Notes under the pieces: generated by a model
Database searches by the model: none
The model's input: only the letters and a program-made list of their open reading frames with translations
What the model was told of the DNA's origin: nothing
Part shown: piece by piece, positions 9,132 through 17,016 of the stretch
Layout of the letters: each line of letters opens with the position of its first letter
Position numbering within the stretch: position 1 is the stretch's first letter
Made by a program: the position numbers and the translations under genes
Assembly (NCBI GenBank): GCA_013153865.1
Contig: JAADDR010000154.1
Location: forward strand, 1 to 36,478
Source of the DNA: Chlorobiota bacterium
GTDB taxonomy: Bacteria; Bacteroidota; Bacteroidia; Bacteroidales; JAADGE01
Direction of reading: 5' to 3'
DNA: 36,478 nt

Positions 9132-10246
9132 ACTTTACTTATAATCTCCCATAACTTTTCCGCCGTTTTATCCCAACTGAAAAGTTCTTTTCTTATTCGT
9201 CCTTTCTCAATCAAGTTTTTTCGCAAATCATCATTTTCTATAATTTTCAGCATTGCATTTTTAATATCTTCAACGTCAAACGGATTGACAAACAAAGCGG
9301 CATCTCCCGCAACTTCCGGCAAAGAGCTTGTATTTGAAGATATTACCGGCACATCGCAATTCATTGCTTCAAGCAAAGGTATGCCGAAACCCTCGAAAAC
9401 AGGCACAAAAGTCATTGCAAATGCCGATGCAAGAGCAAAATGTAATTCTTTCGGAGCTAATCTTCCGGTAAAAATAATATCATCTTTAAAAGCCGACTTC
9501 AAATAAGTTTTTTCTATTTCGCCGGTCATAAACATTTTTTCTCCTACAATCAACAGTTTAAAATCCGAACCGCTTGCCTTTTTAAATCTCTCGAATGCCT
9601 TGAAAAGTCTTGCAATGTTTTTTCGCGGATGCAATGTGCCTATAAAAATAAAATAATCTTTCCCCGAAGATATTTTTTCTTTGGTAAGTTTTTTTTCGTT
9701 TTCGGATACGGGTTTAAAAATTTCGTTGCAACCGTTATGCACAACTTCCGTCTTTGCATAAGAAATGTTAAAATTATTTATAATGTCTTGTCTCGAAAAT
9801 TCAGAAACAGTAACAAGTTTCTCGGCTTTTCGGGCAAATTTCGGAAAGAAATAATTGTAATATTTTCGGCTGAAAAAAGGCAAATCTTGCGGACGATGAA
9901 CAAAATTTATATCGTGTATTACGGCAATTTGTTTTACCGGAGACGACAAGGATAAATATCCGTCGGGCGAGAAAAACAAATCGGCATTAATTTTTTTTAA
10001 TGTTTTTTTAACCGAAATTTCGAACCATAAATACCAAAGAAAGGGATGCCGTGCCGGAGGATTAAGAACAAGAGGAGTTATATTGTCCGAAAAAATAAAG
10101 TCGGAAGAATACGGACGGTCGAACAAGAAAAAAAACTCGTGTTCCGAATGATTTTTTGTCATTCGTTTCAGAGTTTCAAAAGTAAACCAACCCGTTCCGT
10201 CGAGTTTATTTTTGATAAGCAAACGCGTATTAACGGCAATTCTCAT
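9122..10246 (-). CDS. GT4-type glycosyltransferase (family 1 fold)
   Basis: A 374-residue GT-B glycosyltransferase from the ATG at 10246 (start MRIAVNTRLL). The ORF extends seven codons upstream, but this start fits the family's usual beginning. The C-terminal domain carries FIFIGTLHPRKNI, which starts the second Rossmann half. It also has the EX7E donor-binding motif in VFEGFGIPLLEAM, then PVISSNTSSLPEVAGDAALFV. This matches retaining GT4 enzymes such as mannosyltransferases that act at the inner membrane in surface polysaccharide assembly. The nucleotide sugar cannot be deduced. It is divergent from the flippase gene, with which it probably shares a surface-polysaccharide role. Its 3' end overlaps the repeat cluster at 9119-9131. 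Confidence 0.88.
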   Translation of the reverse strand: MRIAVNTRLLIKNKLDGTGWFTFETLKRMTKNHSEHEFFFLFDRPYSSDFIFSDNITPLVLNPPARHPFLWYLWFEISVKKTLKKINADLFFSPDGYLSLSSPVKQIAVIHDINFVHRPQDLPFFSRKYYNYFFPKFARKAEKLVTVSEFSRQDIINNFNISYAKTEVVHNGCNEIFKPVSENEKKLTKEKISSGKDYFIFIGTLHPRKNIARLFKAFERFKKASGSDFKLLIVGEKMFMTGEIEKTYLKSAFKDDIIFTGRLAPKELHFALASAFAMTFVPVFEGFGIPLLEAMNCDVPVISSNTSSLPEVAGDAALFVNPFDVEDIKNAMLKIIENDDLRKNLIEKGRIRKELFSWDKTAEKLWEIISKVES

Positions 10247-10285
10247 TTTTAGCCTCAAAAATAACAACAGCCGGCAAATAATTAC

Positions 10286-10293
10286 TAATTTTG
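10286..10293 (+). promoter_or_regulatory. -7 promoter box TAATTTTG for the flippase
   Basis: An exact match to the Bacteroidetes -7 consensus TAnnTTTG in the 76-base divergent gap. A transcript starting about seven bases downstream would begin after the in-frame ATG at 10212 and before the TTG at 10323, which supports the shorter flippase. No clear -33 element was seen. Confidence 0.55.
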
Positions 10294-10322
10294 TTAACTA
10301 TTTTAAAAAACTGTTTTACGTT

Positions 10323-11765
10323 TTGCGAAAAAAATTCATTACAAACCTGCTTTTTTTGGTTACTCTTAACCTGCTCATCAAACCTTTTTGGATTTTCGGA
10401 ATTGATATGCAGGTACAAAACACGGTCGGTTCCGCAGAATACGGTTTTTATTTTGCTCTTTTTAATTTCTCGCTTCTTTTCAATATCTTTTTAGATCTCG
10501 GAATAACAAATTTTAACAACAGAAATATTGCCCGGCATCACCAACTTTTAAGCAAACATTTTTCGAATATTATCGGCCTTAAATTTTTGCTCGGAATACT
10601 TTATTTTTTAATAATAATTGCAGGTGCCTTAATTGTAGGATATAACGAAAGACAAATAAAATTCCTTTTTATTCTTGCCGGAAATCAATTTTTGCTTTCG
10701 CTGATTATGTATTTCCGCTCAAATATTTCCGGCTTGCAACTTTTTAAAATCGACAGCATACTTTCCGTACTCGACAGATTATTAATGATTATTTTTGTAG
10801 GTTTTTTACTTATAAATTTCCGAAAAACTTTTAAAATCGAATGGCTTATTTATTCACAATCGGCAGCATATATACTCACATCGTCCGTTGCGTTCTTAAT
10901 TGTAAAATCAAAATCAACAGGTCTGAAATTTAACATTAACCTGAATTTTTTTCTTGTTATTCTTAAAAAAAGTTATCCTTACGCTCTGCTTGTTTTATTA
11001 ATGACCTCATATACGCGAATTGATTCCGTAATGATAGAAAGAATGTTGCCCGACGGCGATACGCAAGCCGGAATTTATGCCCACGGATACAGAATTTTAG
11101 ATGCAAGTTCGCAATATGCCTTACTTTTTGCAACACTCCTGCTGCCTATGTTTGCCAAAATGCTGGCAAAAAAGGAAAATACGGAACAACTTGTCAAAGT
11201 ATCTTTTTTATTGCTTGTAATTCCGGCTGTTATAATTGCCGTTAATTTTTCTTTTTTCAGAAATGACATTATGTACGTCCTTTATAACGACCATATTAAA
11301 GACTCTGCAAAAGTTTTCGAAGTACTTATTCTCGGATTTATACCGATTTCAGTTTCTTATATTTTCGGAACATTACTTACCGCAAACGGCAACCTTAAAG
11401 AACTTAACATTATGGCGGCAACGGGCGTTATTTTTAATTTAATTCTGAATTTTATTTTAATTCCGGAATACAAAGCATACGGTGCGGCATTTGCAAGTTT
11501 GATAACACAATCCGTTACCGCCGCAATGCAAGTTTTCATAGCACGCAAGGTCTTCGGGTTCAAAATAAAATACAAATTAAGTATTGCAATCATCGGGTTC
11601 ATTTTTTGGATAATATTATCCGCATATATCTTTGATACTTATATAAGTGACAGAAAAACGGCTTTTGTATCGGCATTAGCAACAGGTATTATAAGTGCAT
11701 TTGTTTTTAAACTCATTGACATAAAAATGCTTTGGCAAATTTTAAGATATGAAAAACAAGAATAA
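10323..11765 (+). CDS. Polysaccharide/oligosaccharide flippase (Wzx/MATE-like)
   Basis: A multi-pass inner-membrane protein of about 480 residues with roughly 12-14 hydrophobic segments, of the MOP superfamily that flips lipid-linked sugars to the periplasmic face. The N-terminal block NLLIKPFWIFGID, then YGFYFALFNFSLLFNI and GITNFNNRNIARH, is typical of Bacteroidetes oligosaccharide flippases. The start is uncertain. The ATG at 10212 would add 37 residues that do not look like the family and would lie inside the divergent glycosyltransferase gene. The TTG at 10323 (LRKKFITNLLFLV) fits the usual beginning and follows a -7 box by 30 bases. It is paired with the divergent glycosyltransferase, and followed 25 bases later by the enoyl-CoA hydratase gene. 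Confidence 0.85.
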   Translation: MRKKFITNLLFLVTLNLLIKPFWIFGIDMQVQNTVGSAEYGFYFALFNFSLLFNIFLDLGITNFNNRNIARHHQLLSKHFSNIIGLKFLLGILYFLIIIAGALIVGYNERQIKFLFILAGNQFLLSLIMYFRSNISGLQLFKIDSILSVLDRLLMIIFVGFLLINFRKTFKIEWLIYSQSAAYILTSSVAFLIVKSKSTGLKFNINLNFFLVILKKSYPYALLVLLMTSYTRIDSVMIERMLPDGDTQAGIYAHGYRILDASSQYALLFATLLLPMFAKMLAKKENTEQLVKVSFLLLVIPAVIIAVNFSFFRNDIMYVLYNDHIKDSAKVFEVLILGFIPISVSYIFGTLLTANGNLKELNIMAATGVIFNLILNFILIPEYKAYGAAFASLITQSVTAAMQVFIARKVFGFKIKYKLSIAIIGFIFWIILSAYIFDTYISDRKTAFVSALATGIISAFVFKLIDIKMLWQILRYEKQE

Positions 11766-11790
11766 ATAACTATCTTTATCTTCAAAAAAT

Positions 11791-12564
11791 ATGAAATATA
11801 TAAAATCCGAAACAACAAACAAAATTGCTTACATCACTTTAAACAGACCCGAAAAACGGAATGCCTTAAATGCCGAACTTGTCGAAGAATTAAAAAATAC
11901 ATTTAAAAAAGCCGAGTCCGACAAAAATGTTAAAATAATTGTATTAAAAGCCGAAGGAAAAGCATTTTGTGCCGGCGCCGATTTATCGTACTTGCAAAAT
12001 TTGCAAAAAAATTCTTTCGACGAAAATCTTGAAGACTCAAAAAATCTGGCAGAACTTTACAAAACAATTTATACGCTTAACAAAATTGTCATAGCCCAAG
12101 TAGAAGGACATGCCATAGCCGGAGGCGCGGGATTGGCAACGGTATGCGACTTCGTATTTGCCGTACCGGAAGCAAAATACGGATACACCGAAGTTGCCAT
12201 AGGTTTCGTGCCGGCAATCGTAAGTTTTTTTCTGTTGCGAAAAATCGGCGAAACAAAAGCAAAAGAACTTCTGCTTACCGGAAATATTATATCCGCAGAA
12301 GAAGCAAAGGAAAAAGGAATATTTAATTTTATAGAAAAAAAAGAAACCATAGAAAAAGCCGTTAACGATTTTGCTCTTAATCTTATAAAAAACGCTTCCG
12401 CAGATTCTTTAAGTCTTACAAAAAAACTCATTTCCGACATTCAAAATCTCGATTACGATAAAGCCCTTGATTTTGCGGCAGAGGTAAACGCAATGTCCAG
12501 AGCAACCGAAGATTGCAAAAAAGGAATATCGGCATTTTTAAATAAAGAAAAAATAAGTTGGTAA
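11791..12564 (+). CDS. Enoyl-CoA hydratase/isomerase family protein
   Basis: A 257-residue crotonase-fold protein that probably acts on an enoyl-CoA in fatty-acid or branched-chain amino-acid breakdown. The oxyanion-hole blocks are visible: AFCAGADLSYLQ (about 58-69) and the HAIAGGAGLATVCD block (107-120). Of the two catalytic Glu residues of rat enoyl-CoA hydratase, the one equivalent to Glu164 is present (E134 in YTEVAIG). The equivalent of Glu144 is Gly114. One-Glu crotonases include delta3-delta2 isomerases, so hydratase activity should not be assumed. It lies 25 bases after the flippase gene. A weak -7-like TATCTTTA sits at 11771-11778. Confidence 0.88.
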   Translation: MKYIKSETTNKIAYITLNRPEKRNALNAELVEELKNTFKKAESDKNVKIIVLKAEGKAFCAGADLSYLQNLQKNSFDENLEDSKNLAELYKTIYTLNKIVIAQVEGHAIAGGAGLATVCDFVFAVPEAKYGYTEVAIGFVPAIVSFFLLRKIGETKAKELLLTGNIISAEEAKEKGIFNFIEKKETIEKAVNDFALNLIKNASADSLSLTKKLISDIQNLDYDKALDFAAEVNAMSRATEDCKKGISAFLNKEKISW

Positions 12565-12616
12565 ATTAAACTTACACGAAAATAACAAGTCAAAATAAAA
12601 AATACGTAAATTAACC

Positions 12617-13165
12617 GTGAACGCCGTCGCAAGCGAAAATAAAATATCGGAATTACTGAAAGAAAGAAATCTTTCAGATGCATTTAACTTAATCGTAGAG
12701 CAATACAAAGAACGATTATATATGCATATTCGTAAAATTGTAATACGCCACGAAGATGCCGACGACGTATTACAAAATACATTCATAAAAGTATGGCGTT
12801 ACCTCAAAGATTTTAAACAAAATTCAAAAATTTATACTTGGCTTTTCAGAATTGCGACAAACGAAGCTCTTACATTCATAAACCAAAAAAAGAAAAAAGC
12901 GGAGGAATCTTTTGACAATTACGAACAATATTTAAGCAACACTCTCGAAAGCGACGAATATTTTACCGGTGACCAAACTCAGCTGATATTGCAAAAAGCA
13001 ATATTAACGCTTCCCGAAAAACAACGTATAGTATTTAATATGAGATATTTTGACGAAATGAAATACGACGAAATGTCCGAAATACTCGAAACATCAACAG
13101 GTGCATTAAAAGCATCTTATCATCACGCCGTAAAAAAAATAGAAGATTTTTTAAAAACGGTTTAA
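12617..13165 (+). CDS. ECF-family RNA polymerase sigma factor
   Basis: A 182-residue sigma-70 factor of the extracytoplasmic-function type starting at GTG 12617. Region 2 spans about residues 22-90, with HEDADDVLQNTFIKVWRYL as the core-binding and -10-recognition part. Region 4 covers about 120-180, with LPEKQRIVFNMRYFDEMKY and the helix-turn-helix YDEMSEILETSTGALKASYHHA. No region 3 lies between, as expected for ECF factors. It heads a three-gene set with a single-TM protein (31-base gap) and a Spy-like exported protein (19-base gap). That layout fits a sigma/anti-sigma/effector envelope-stress module, probably autoregulated, although I cannot see the cognate promoter. Confidence 0.93.
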   Translation: MNAVASENKISELLKERNLSDAFNLIVEQYKERLYMHIRKIVIRHEDADDVLQNTFIKVWRYLKDFKQNSKIYTWLFRIATNEALTFINQKKKKAEESFDNYEQYLSNTLESDEYFTGDQTQLILQKAILTLPEKQRIVFNMRYFDEMKYDEMSEILETSTGALKASYHHAVKKIEDFLKTV

Positions 13166-13195
13166 ACATTTACGCAAAGCGAAAGTCAAAAAAAT

Positions 13196-13741
13196 ATGAG
13201 CAAACTGAACGACATAAAAAAAGAAAACGCTTTTAAAATTCCGGAAGATTATTTTAATAATTTTTCGCGTGAGCTTGAAACACGCATATCGGAAGAAAAA
13301 TTAAAAAAACAATTCGGAAATAAAAATCCTTTTACCGTGCCGGAAAATTATTTCGAAAATTTCTCGATAAAAATCACAAATCACAAAACAAAAATAATAC
13401 AAATAATTAAACCGGTAATTTCCGTTGCTGCCGGAATAATTGTAATATTCGCCTTATGGCAAATTATATTTACAAAAATAAATCACGAAAACAATATAGC
13501 AGGCAATATAACGGATACAAACAAAATCGTAAATAAAATAAACAATACGAACATAAAATATTCCGAAAACGAAATAGATATATACATTAACGAACTCGAC
13601 ATTAACACCATTTACGAATATACCGAAAACAACGAACAAGACGATTACGAAATAACCGACCGAAACGACGAAACCGTTTACCAATATTTTGTCGATTATG
13701 CAGACGATAACGATTATACCGAACTTATCGCCGAATTATAA
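13196..13741 (+). CDS. Single-pass membrane protein, candidate anti-sigma factor
   Basis: A 181-residue protein with one membrane segment at about 63-85 (PVISVAAGIIVIFALW). The cytoplasmic N-terminal half contains a duplicated motif, KIPEDYFNNFSREL (about 14-27) and TVPENYFENFSIKI (about 46-59). The C-terminal half, predicted periplasmic, is rich in Asp, Glu and Asn. I recognise no zinc-binding anti-sigma motif. Its place directly after the ECF sigma gene and its N-in/C-out topology suggest that it sequesters the sigma factor at the membrane, but that is inferred from context. Other members seen in Bacteroidetes ECF operons are usually annotated as hypothetical. Confidence 0.75.
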   Translation: MSKLNDIKKENAFKIPEDYFNNFSRELETRISEEKLKKQFGNKNPFTVPENYFENFSIKITNHKTKIIQIIKPVISVAAGIIVIFALWQIIFTKINHENNIAGNITDTNKIVNKINNTNIKYSENEIDIYINELDINTIYEYTENNEQDDYEITDRNDETVYQYFVDYADDNDYTELIAEL

Positions 13742-13760
13742 ACAACAAAAACATAAAATT

Positions 13761-14228
13761 ATGAAACACATAAAAATAATTTCAATAATTACAATTATAT
13801 TCACTGCAACGCAAATATTTGCACAAGCCGGAATGAACGCTCAAAAAAGAAAAGAAATAAGAGAAATGCAGCTGAAATTTATTACAAAAAAATTGCAACT
13901 TACCGATAAAGAAAAAAAGAGTTTTTTGCCGGTTTATAACCAATATTCAAACGAAAGAGAAAAAATATTTGCCGAAAAACACAAAACAATGCGAAATTTC
14001 AAACAAAACAGTCTTAATATGACCGACGAAGAACTTTTAAAATTGGCTGACAAATTCGTAAATTTCGATATACGTGCCGCACAACTCAATAAACAATACA
14101 ACGAAAAATTCAAACAAGTTCTGCCGCCGCTTAAAGTAATTTTACTGTATCAAGCTGAAAACGAGTTCAAGAAAAATCTGATAAAAAAAATGAAACAACA
14201 ACAAAAAGGAATATCTCCCTCAAAATAA
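13761..14228 (+). CDS. Spy/CpxP-like periplasmic protein
   Basis: A 155-residue exported helical protein. The ATG at 13761 starts a clear signal peptide (residues 1-21, ending IFAQ). An upstream in-frame ATG at 13689 lies within the preceding gene and would bury the signal, so I reject it. The mature protein is highly basic and helical, with KLQLTDKEKKSFLPVYNQY (about 47-65) and MTDEELLKLADKF, resembling the LTxxQ-type helices of Spy/CpxP and heavy-metal resistance proteins. It is the third gene of the ECF sigma set and may serve as a periplasmic chaperone or stress sensor. It has no metal-binding Cys/His cluster. Confidence 0.75.
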   Translation: MKHIKIISIITIIFTATQIFAQAGMNAQKRKEIREMQLKFITKKLQLTDKEKKSFLPVYNQYSNEREKIFAEKHKTMRNFKQNSLNMTDEELLKLADKFVNFDIRAAQLNKQYNEKFKQVLPPLKVILLYQAENEFKKNLIKKMKQQQKGISPSK

Positions 14229-14287
14229 CCTAACCCCGGAATATTCCGAATCAAAGATTTTTGATTTTTAAATTCAATTCGAATTAA

Positions 14288-14295
14288 TAACTTTG
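14288..14295 (+). promoter_or_regulatory. -7 promoter box TAACTTTG for holA
   Basis: An exact TAnnTTTG match ending 18 bases upstream of the holA ATG, inside the 85-base gap after the Spy-like gene. It separates holA from the ECF sigma module. Confidence 0.65.
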
Positions 14296-14313
14296 TGCGG
14301 TTTTTTATGAAAT

Positions 14314-15312
14314 ATGACATATTCCGAAATAATTAAAGAACTTAAAAACAAAATATACAAACCGATTTATTTTCTTTTCGGCGAAGAACCCTATTTCATA
14401 GATAAAATTACGGACTACATAGCCGACAATGTATTAAACGAAAGCGAAAAAGCTTTTAACCAAACCGTTATCTACGGAAAAGACACTCAAACGGAAGACA
14501 TAATTAACAGTGCCAAACGATTCCCGATGATGGCAAATCATCAGGTAATTATAGTAAAAGAAGCACAAAACCTTAAAAATATCGATAACCTGGTATATTA
14601 TGCCGAACAACCTCTCAAATCCACTATCCTTGTCATAAATTACAAATACAAAAAACTCGATAAAAGAACAAAACTCTATAAAACACTAAGCAAAAATGCC
14701 GTTTTGTTCGAATCAAAAAAACTCTACGAAAATCAAATACCGGCTTGGATAAACACATATCTTAAAGATAAAAAATATACAGCCGACCCGGTTGCCGTGC
14801 AACTTCTTACCGAATTTCTCGGCACCGACCTCGGAAAAATATCAAACGAACTCGAAAAACTGATTATTTCACTCCCCGAAGGAACAAAAATCACACCCGA
14901 ACACATAGAAAAAAATATAGGAATAAGCAAAGACTTTAACAACTTCGAGTTGCAAAACGCTCTTATAAATCGCGACATCCTTAAAGCAAACCGGATTATT
15001 ATGCATTTTGCACGCAACCCGAAAGACAACCCGATGATTCTCACGATAATTTCTTTATTCTCATTTTTCTCAAAAGTTCTCAATTATCATTTTCTTAAAG
15101 ATAAAAATAAAAACAACGTTGCGGCAATCCTGAAAATAAATCCTTACTTCGTAAAAGACTATGTAAAAGCCGCAAAAACTTTCAACATAAAAAAAACCGT
15201 TGCAATTATTTCATACCTCCGCGAATACGACATGAAAGCAAAAGGATACGACAATGTTTCGGCAACACAGGAAGACTTATTAAAAGAACTTATTTTTAAA
15301 ATATTGCATTAA
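14314..15312 (+). CDS. holA: DNA polymerase III subunit delta
   Basis: A 332-residue protein matching the delta subunit of the clamp loader, which opens the beta sliding clamp during replication. Visible blocks are the N-terminal IYFLFGEEPYFIDKI (about 18-32), FPMMANHQVIIVKEAQ (about 69-84), a degenerate AAA+ core without Walker A, and the SNELEKLI segment with a helical collar domain to the C-terminus. Length matches the family (about 330-345). A -7 box lies just upstream. Confidence 0.93.
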   Translation: MTYSEIIKELKNKIYKPIYFLFGEEPYFIDKITDYIADNVLNESEKAFNQTVIYGKDTQTEDIINSAKRFPMMANHQVIIVKEAQNLKNIDNLVYYAEQPLKSTILVINYKYKKLDKRTKLYKTLSKNAVLFESKKLYENQIPAWINTYLKDKKYTADPVAVQLLTEFLGTDLGKISNELEKLIISLPEGTKITPEHIEKNIGISKDFNNFELQNALINRDILKANRIIMHFARNPKDNPMILTIISLFSFFSKVLNYHFLKDKNKNNVAAILKINPYFVKDYVKAAKTFNIKKTVAIISYLREYDMKAKGYDNVSATQEDLLKELIFKILH

Positions 15313-15321
15313 TATTTTTTC

Positions 15322-15329
15322 TATCTTTG
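15322..15329 (+). promoter_or_regulatory. -7 promoter box TATCTTTG for the rhomboid protease gene
   Basis: TATCTTTG followed by CA is a strong match to the Bacteroidetes -7 consensus, 30 bases upstream of the rhomboid ATG and just after the holA stop. It probably also serves arcC, which follows the rhomboid gene after 31 bases. Confidence 0.75.
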
Positions 15330-15359
15330 CAGTTTCCTTTTTAAAATTAAAACCCTAAA

Positions 15360-15968
15360 ATGTATCTTACTCTTTTTTTGATAGTAATAACATCGGCAGT
15401 ATCAATTACGGCATTCAACAATCACGAGCTGTTCAACAAGTTGAGATTCAACGCATACCTTACCGTTCACAAAAAACAATACATACGATTACTCTCTCAT
15501 GCATTAATTCACGGAAGCTGGATGCATCTTATTATTAACATGTATGTACTTTGGATTTTCGGACAATTTGTCGAAAACGCATTTACAATACTCTTCAAAT
15601 ACGGAAAATTTTGGTATATGCTGATGTATATCCTTGCAGTTCCGTTTTCCGCAATACCCGCTTTAATAAAACAAAAAAACAATCATTACTACAACGCCGT
15701 AGGAGCTTCCGGTGCCGTTTCGGCAATAGTTTTTACGGCAATACTCCTGCAACCTCACATGTCTCTGTTCATAATGTTTATACCGATTCCGGTTCCCGCA
15801 TACATATTCGGAATACTTTATCTGATTTATTCTTATTTTATGAGCAAAAGACCCGGAGCAGACAATATAGCACACGACGCACACTTTGCAGGATCAATAT
15901 TCGGATTTACATTTCCGATTTTACTTAACCCCGGACTGTTCGCAAACTTCATACAACAAATATTCTAA
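15360..15968 (+). CDS. Rhomboid family intramembrane serine protease
   Basis: A 202-residue inner-membrane protease with about six membrane segments. The rhomboid catalytic parts are present: HGSWMHLIINMYVLW (His56, Asn60, the oxyanion region), the nucleophile Ser118 in VGASGAVSA and the general base His175 in DAHFAGSIFG. It cleaves membrane-anchored substrates within the bilayer, but the substrates are unknown. It is about the minimal rhomboid size with no extra cytoplasmic domain. A -7 box lies 30 bases upstream, and arcC follows after 31 bases. Confidence 0.93.
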   Translation: MYLTLFLIVITSAVSITAFNNHELFNKLRFNAYLTVHKKQYIRLLSHALIHGSWMHLIINMYVLWIFGQFVENAFTILFKYGKFWYMLMYILAVPFSAIPALIKQKNNHYYNAVGASGAVSAIVFTAILLQPHMSLFIMFIPIPVPAYIFGILYLIYSYFMSKRPGADNIAHDAHFAGSIFGFTFPILLNPGLFANFIQQIF

Positions 15969-15999
15969 ACAACCAAACAAATAAACAAAAAGAAAAGAT

Positions 16000-16959
16000 A
16001 TGAAAAAGAAGAAAATAGTAATAGCACTCGGAGGAAACGCACTCTTAAGAGGCAATCAAGCCGGAACAATCGAAGAACAAGAACAAAACACACGCGATAC
16101 GCTTAAAAACATTATACCTTTCATAAAAGAAGGTCATCAAATTGTTCTCAGTCACGGAAACGGACCGCAAGTAGGAAACATACTTATGCGAAACGATGCC
16201 GGCGAAGCAATGTATAACATTCCCCAAATGCCTTTGGATATTTGCGTTGCCGACTCGCAAGGCGGAATAGGATATATGATAGAACGAGTATTAAGAAATA
16301 TTTTCATCGAAGAAGGAATCAAAAAAGACATAGTTACACTCGTTTCGCAAGTTGCGGTTGACAAAAACGACCCCGCATTCCGAAACCCCGCAAAACCCGT
16401 AGGTAAAATTTACGATAAAGAAACTGCCGACAAACTGGCAAAAGAAAAAGGATGGATATTTAAACCCACACCGAAAAAAGCCGGAGGATGGCGTCGCGTA
16501 GTTCCTTCACCCGAACCTCTCGACATATTCAACATAAAAACAATAGAAAACATTACCGACGGAGGAGCAATAGTAATAGCATCCGGAGGCGGAGGAATAC
16601 CCGTTTACATCGACGAAAACAAAAAAGTAAAACCCGTCGAAGCCGTTATCGACAAAGACAAAGCATCGGCTTTAATGGCTTCTAAAATAAATGCCGACGA
16701 ATTTTATATCCTTACCGATGTTCCGTATGTTTACATAAATTTTAACGAACCCGACCAACAAAAACTCGACTTCTTAAACAGAGAAGACGCTTTAAAATAT
16801 ATGGCACAAGGAAAATTCGGCGAAGGAAATATGGCTCCGAAAATACGCGCATGCCTCAATTTCATAGAAAACGGAGGTAAAAAAAGCGTTATTACCGAAG
16901 CCACTAAACTTACCGACAAATCTTACGGAACTAAAATAACTTTGGAATACGAAGATTAA
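16000..16959 (+). CDS. arcC: Carbamate kinase
   Basis: A 319-residue amino-acid-kinase-fold enzyme that interconverts carbamoyl phosphate plus ADP with carbamate plus ATP. Visible blocks are IALGGNALL at 7-15, LSHGNGPQVGN (about 49-59), the carbamate-kinase insert region with KPTPKKAGGWRRVVPSPEP, then IASGGGGIPV and ILTDVPYVYIN. Length matches ArcC (about 310-320). No arcA or arcB lies nearby, so it is not part of a standard arginine deiminase operon here and could function in another carbamoyl-phosphate pathway. It is probably cotranscribed with the rhomboid gene. Confidence 0.95.
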   Translation: MKKKKIVIALGGNALLRGNQAGTIEEQEQNTRDTLKNIIPFIKEGHQIVLSHGNGPQVGNILMRNDAGEAMYNIPQMPLDICVADSQGGIGYMIERVLRNIFIEEGIKKDIVTLVSQVAVDKNDPAFRNPAKPVGKIYDKETADKLAKEKGWIFKPTPKKAGGWRRVVPSPEPLDIFNIKTIENITDGGAIVIASGGGGIPVYIDENKKVKPVEAVIDKDKASALMASKINADEFYILTDVPYVYINFNEPDQQKLDFLNREDALKYMAQGKFGEGNMAPKIRACLNFIENGGKKSVITEATKLTDKSYGTKITLEYED

Positions 16960-16972
16960 TAAAATTTTCTAA

Positions 16973-17010
16973 AAAAAAACGCTGTATTTTAAAATTTACA
17001 GCGTTTTTTT
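16973..17010. terminator. Bidirectional intrinsic terminator between arcC and the POT transporter
   Basis: An inverted repeat with arms 16973-16986 and 16997-17010 around a 10-base loop. It has a GC-containing core (CGCTGTA/TACAGCG) and A-tract/T-tract outer arms. It sits between two convergent genes and can terminate both. Confidence 0.85.
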
Positions 17011-17016
17011 ACATAA

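Noticed and set aside
13689-13760. Upstream start (13689) for the Spy-like protein
   Set aside because: It lies inside the preceding gene and hides the clear signal peptide that begins at 13761.
14249-14266. Weak stem-loop after the Spy-like gene (AATCAAA and TTTGATT)
   Set aside because: Only one GC pair in the stem and a short T-run, so it is not a convincing terminator.
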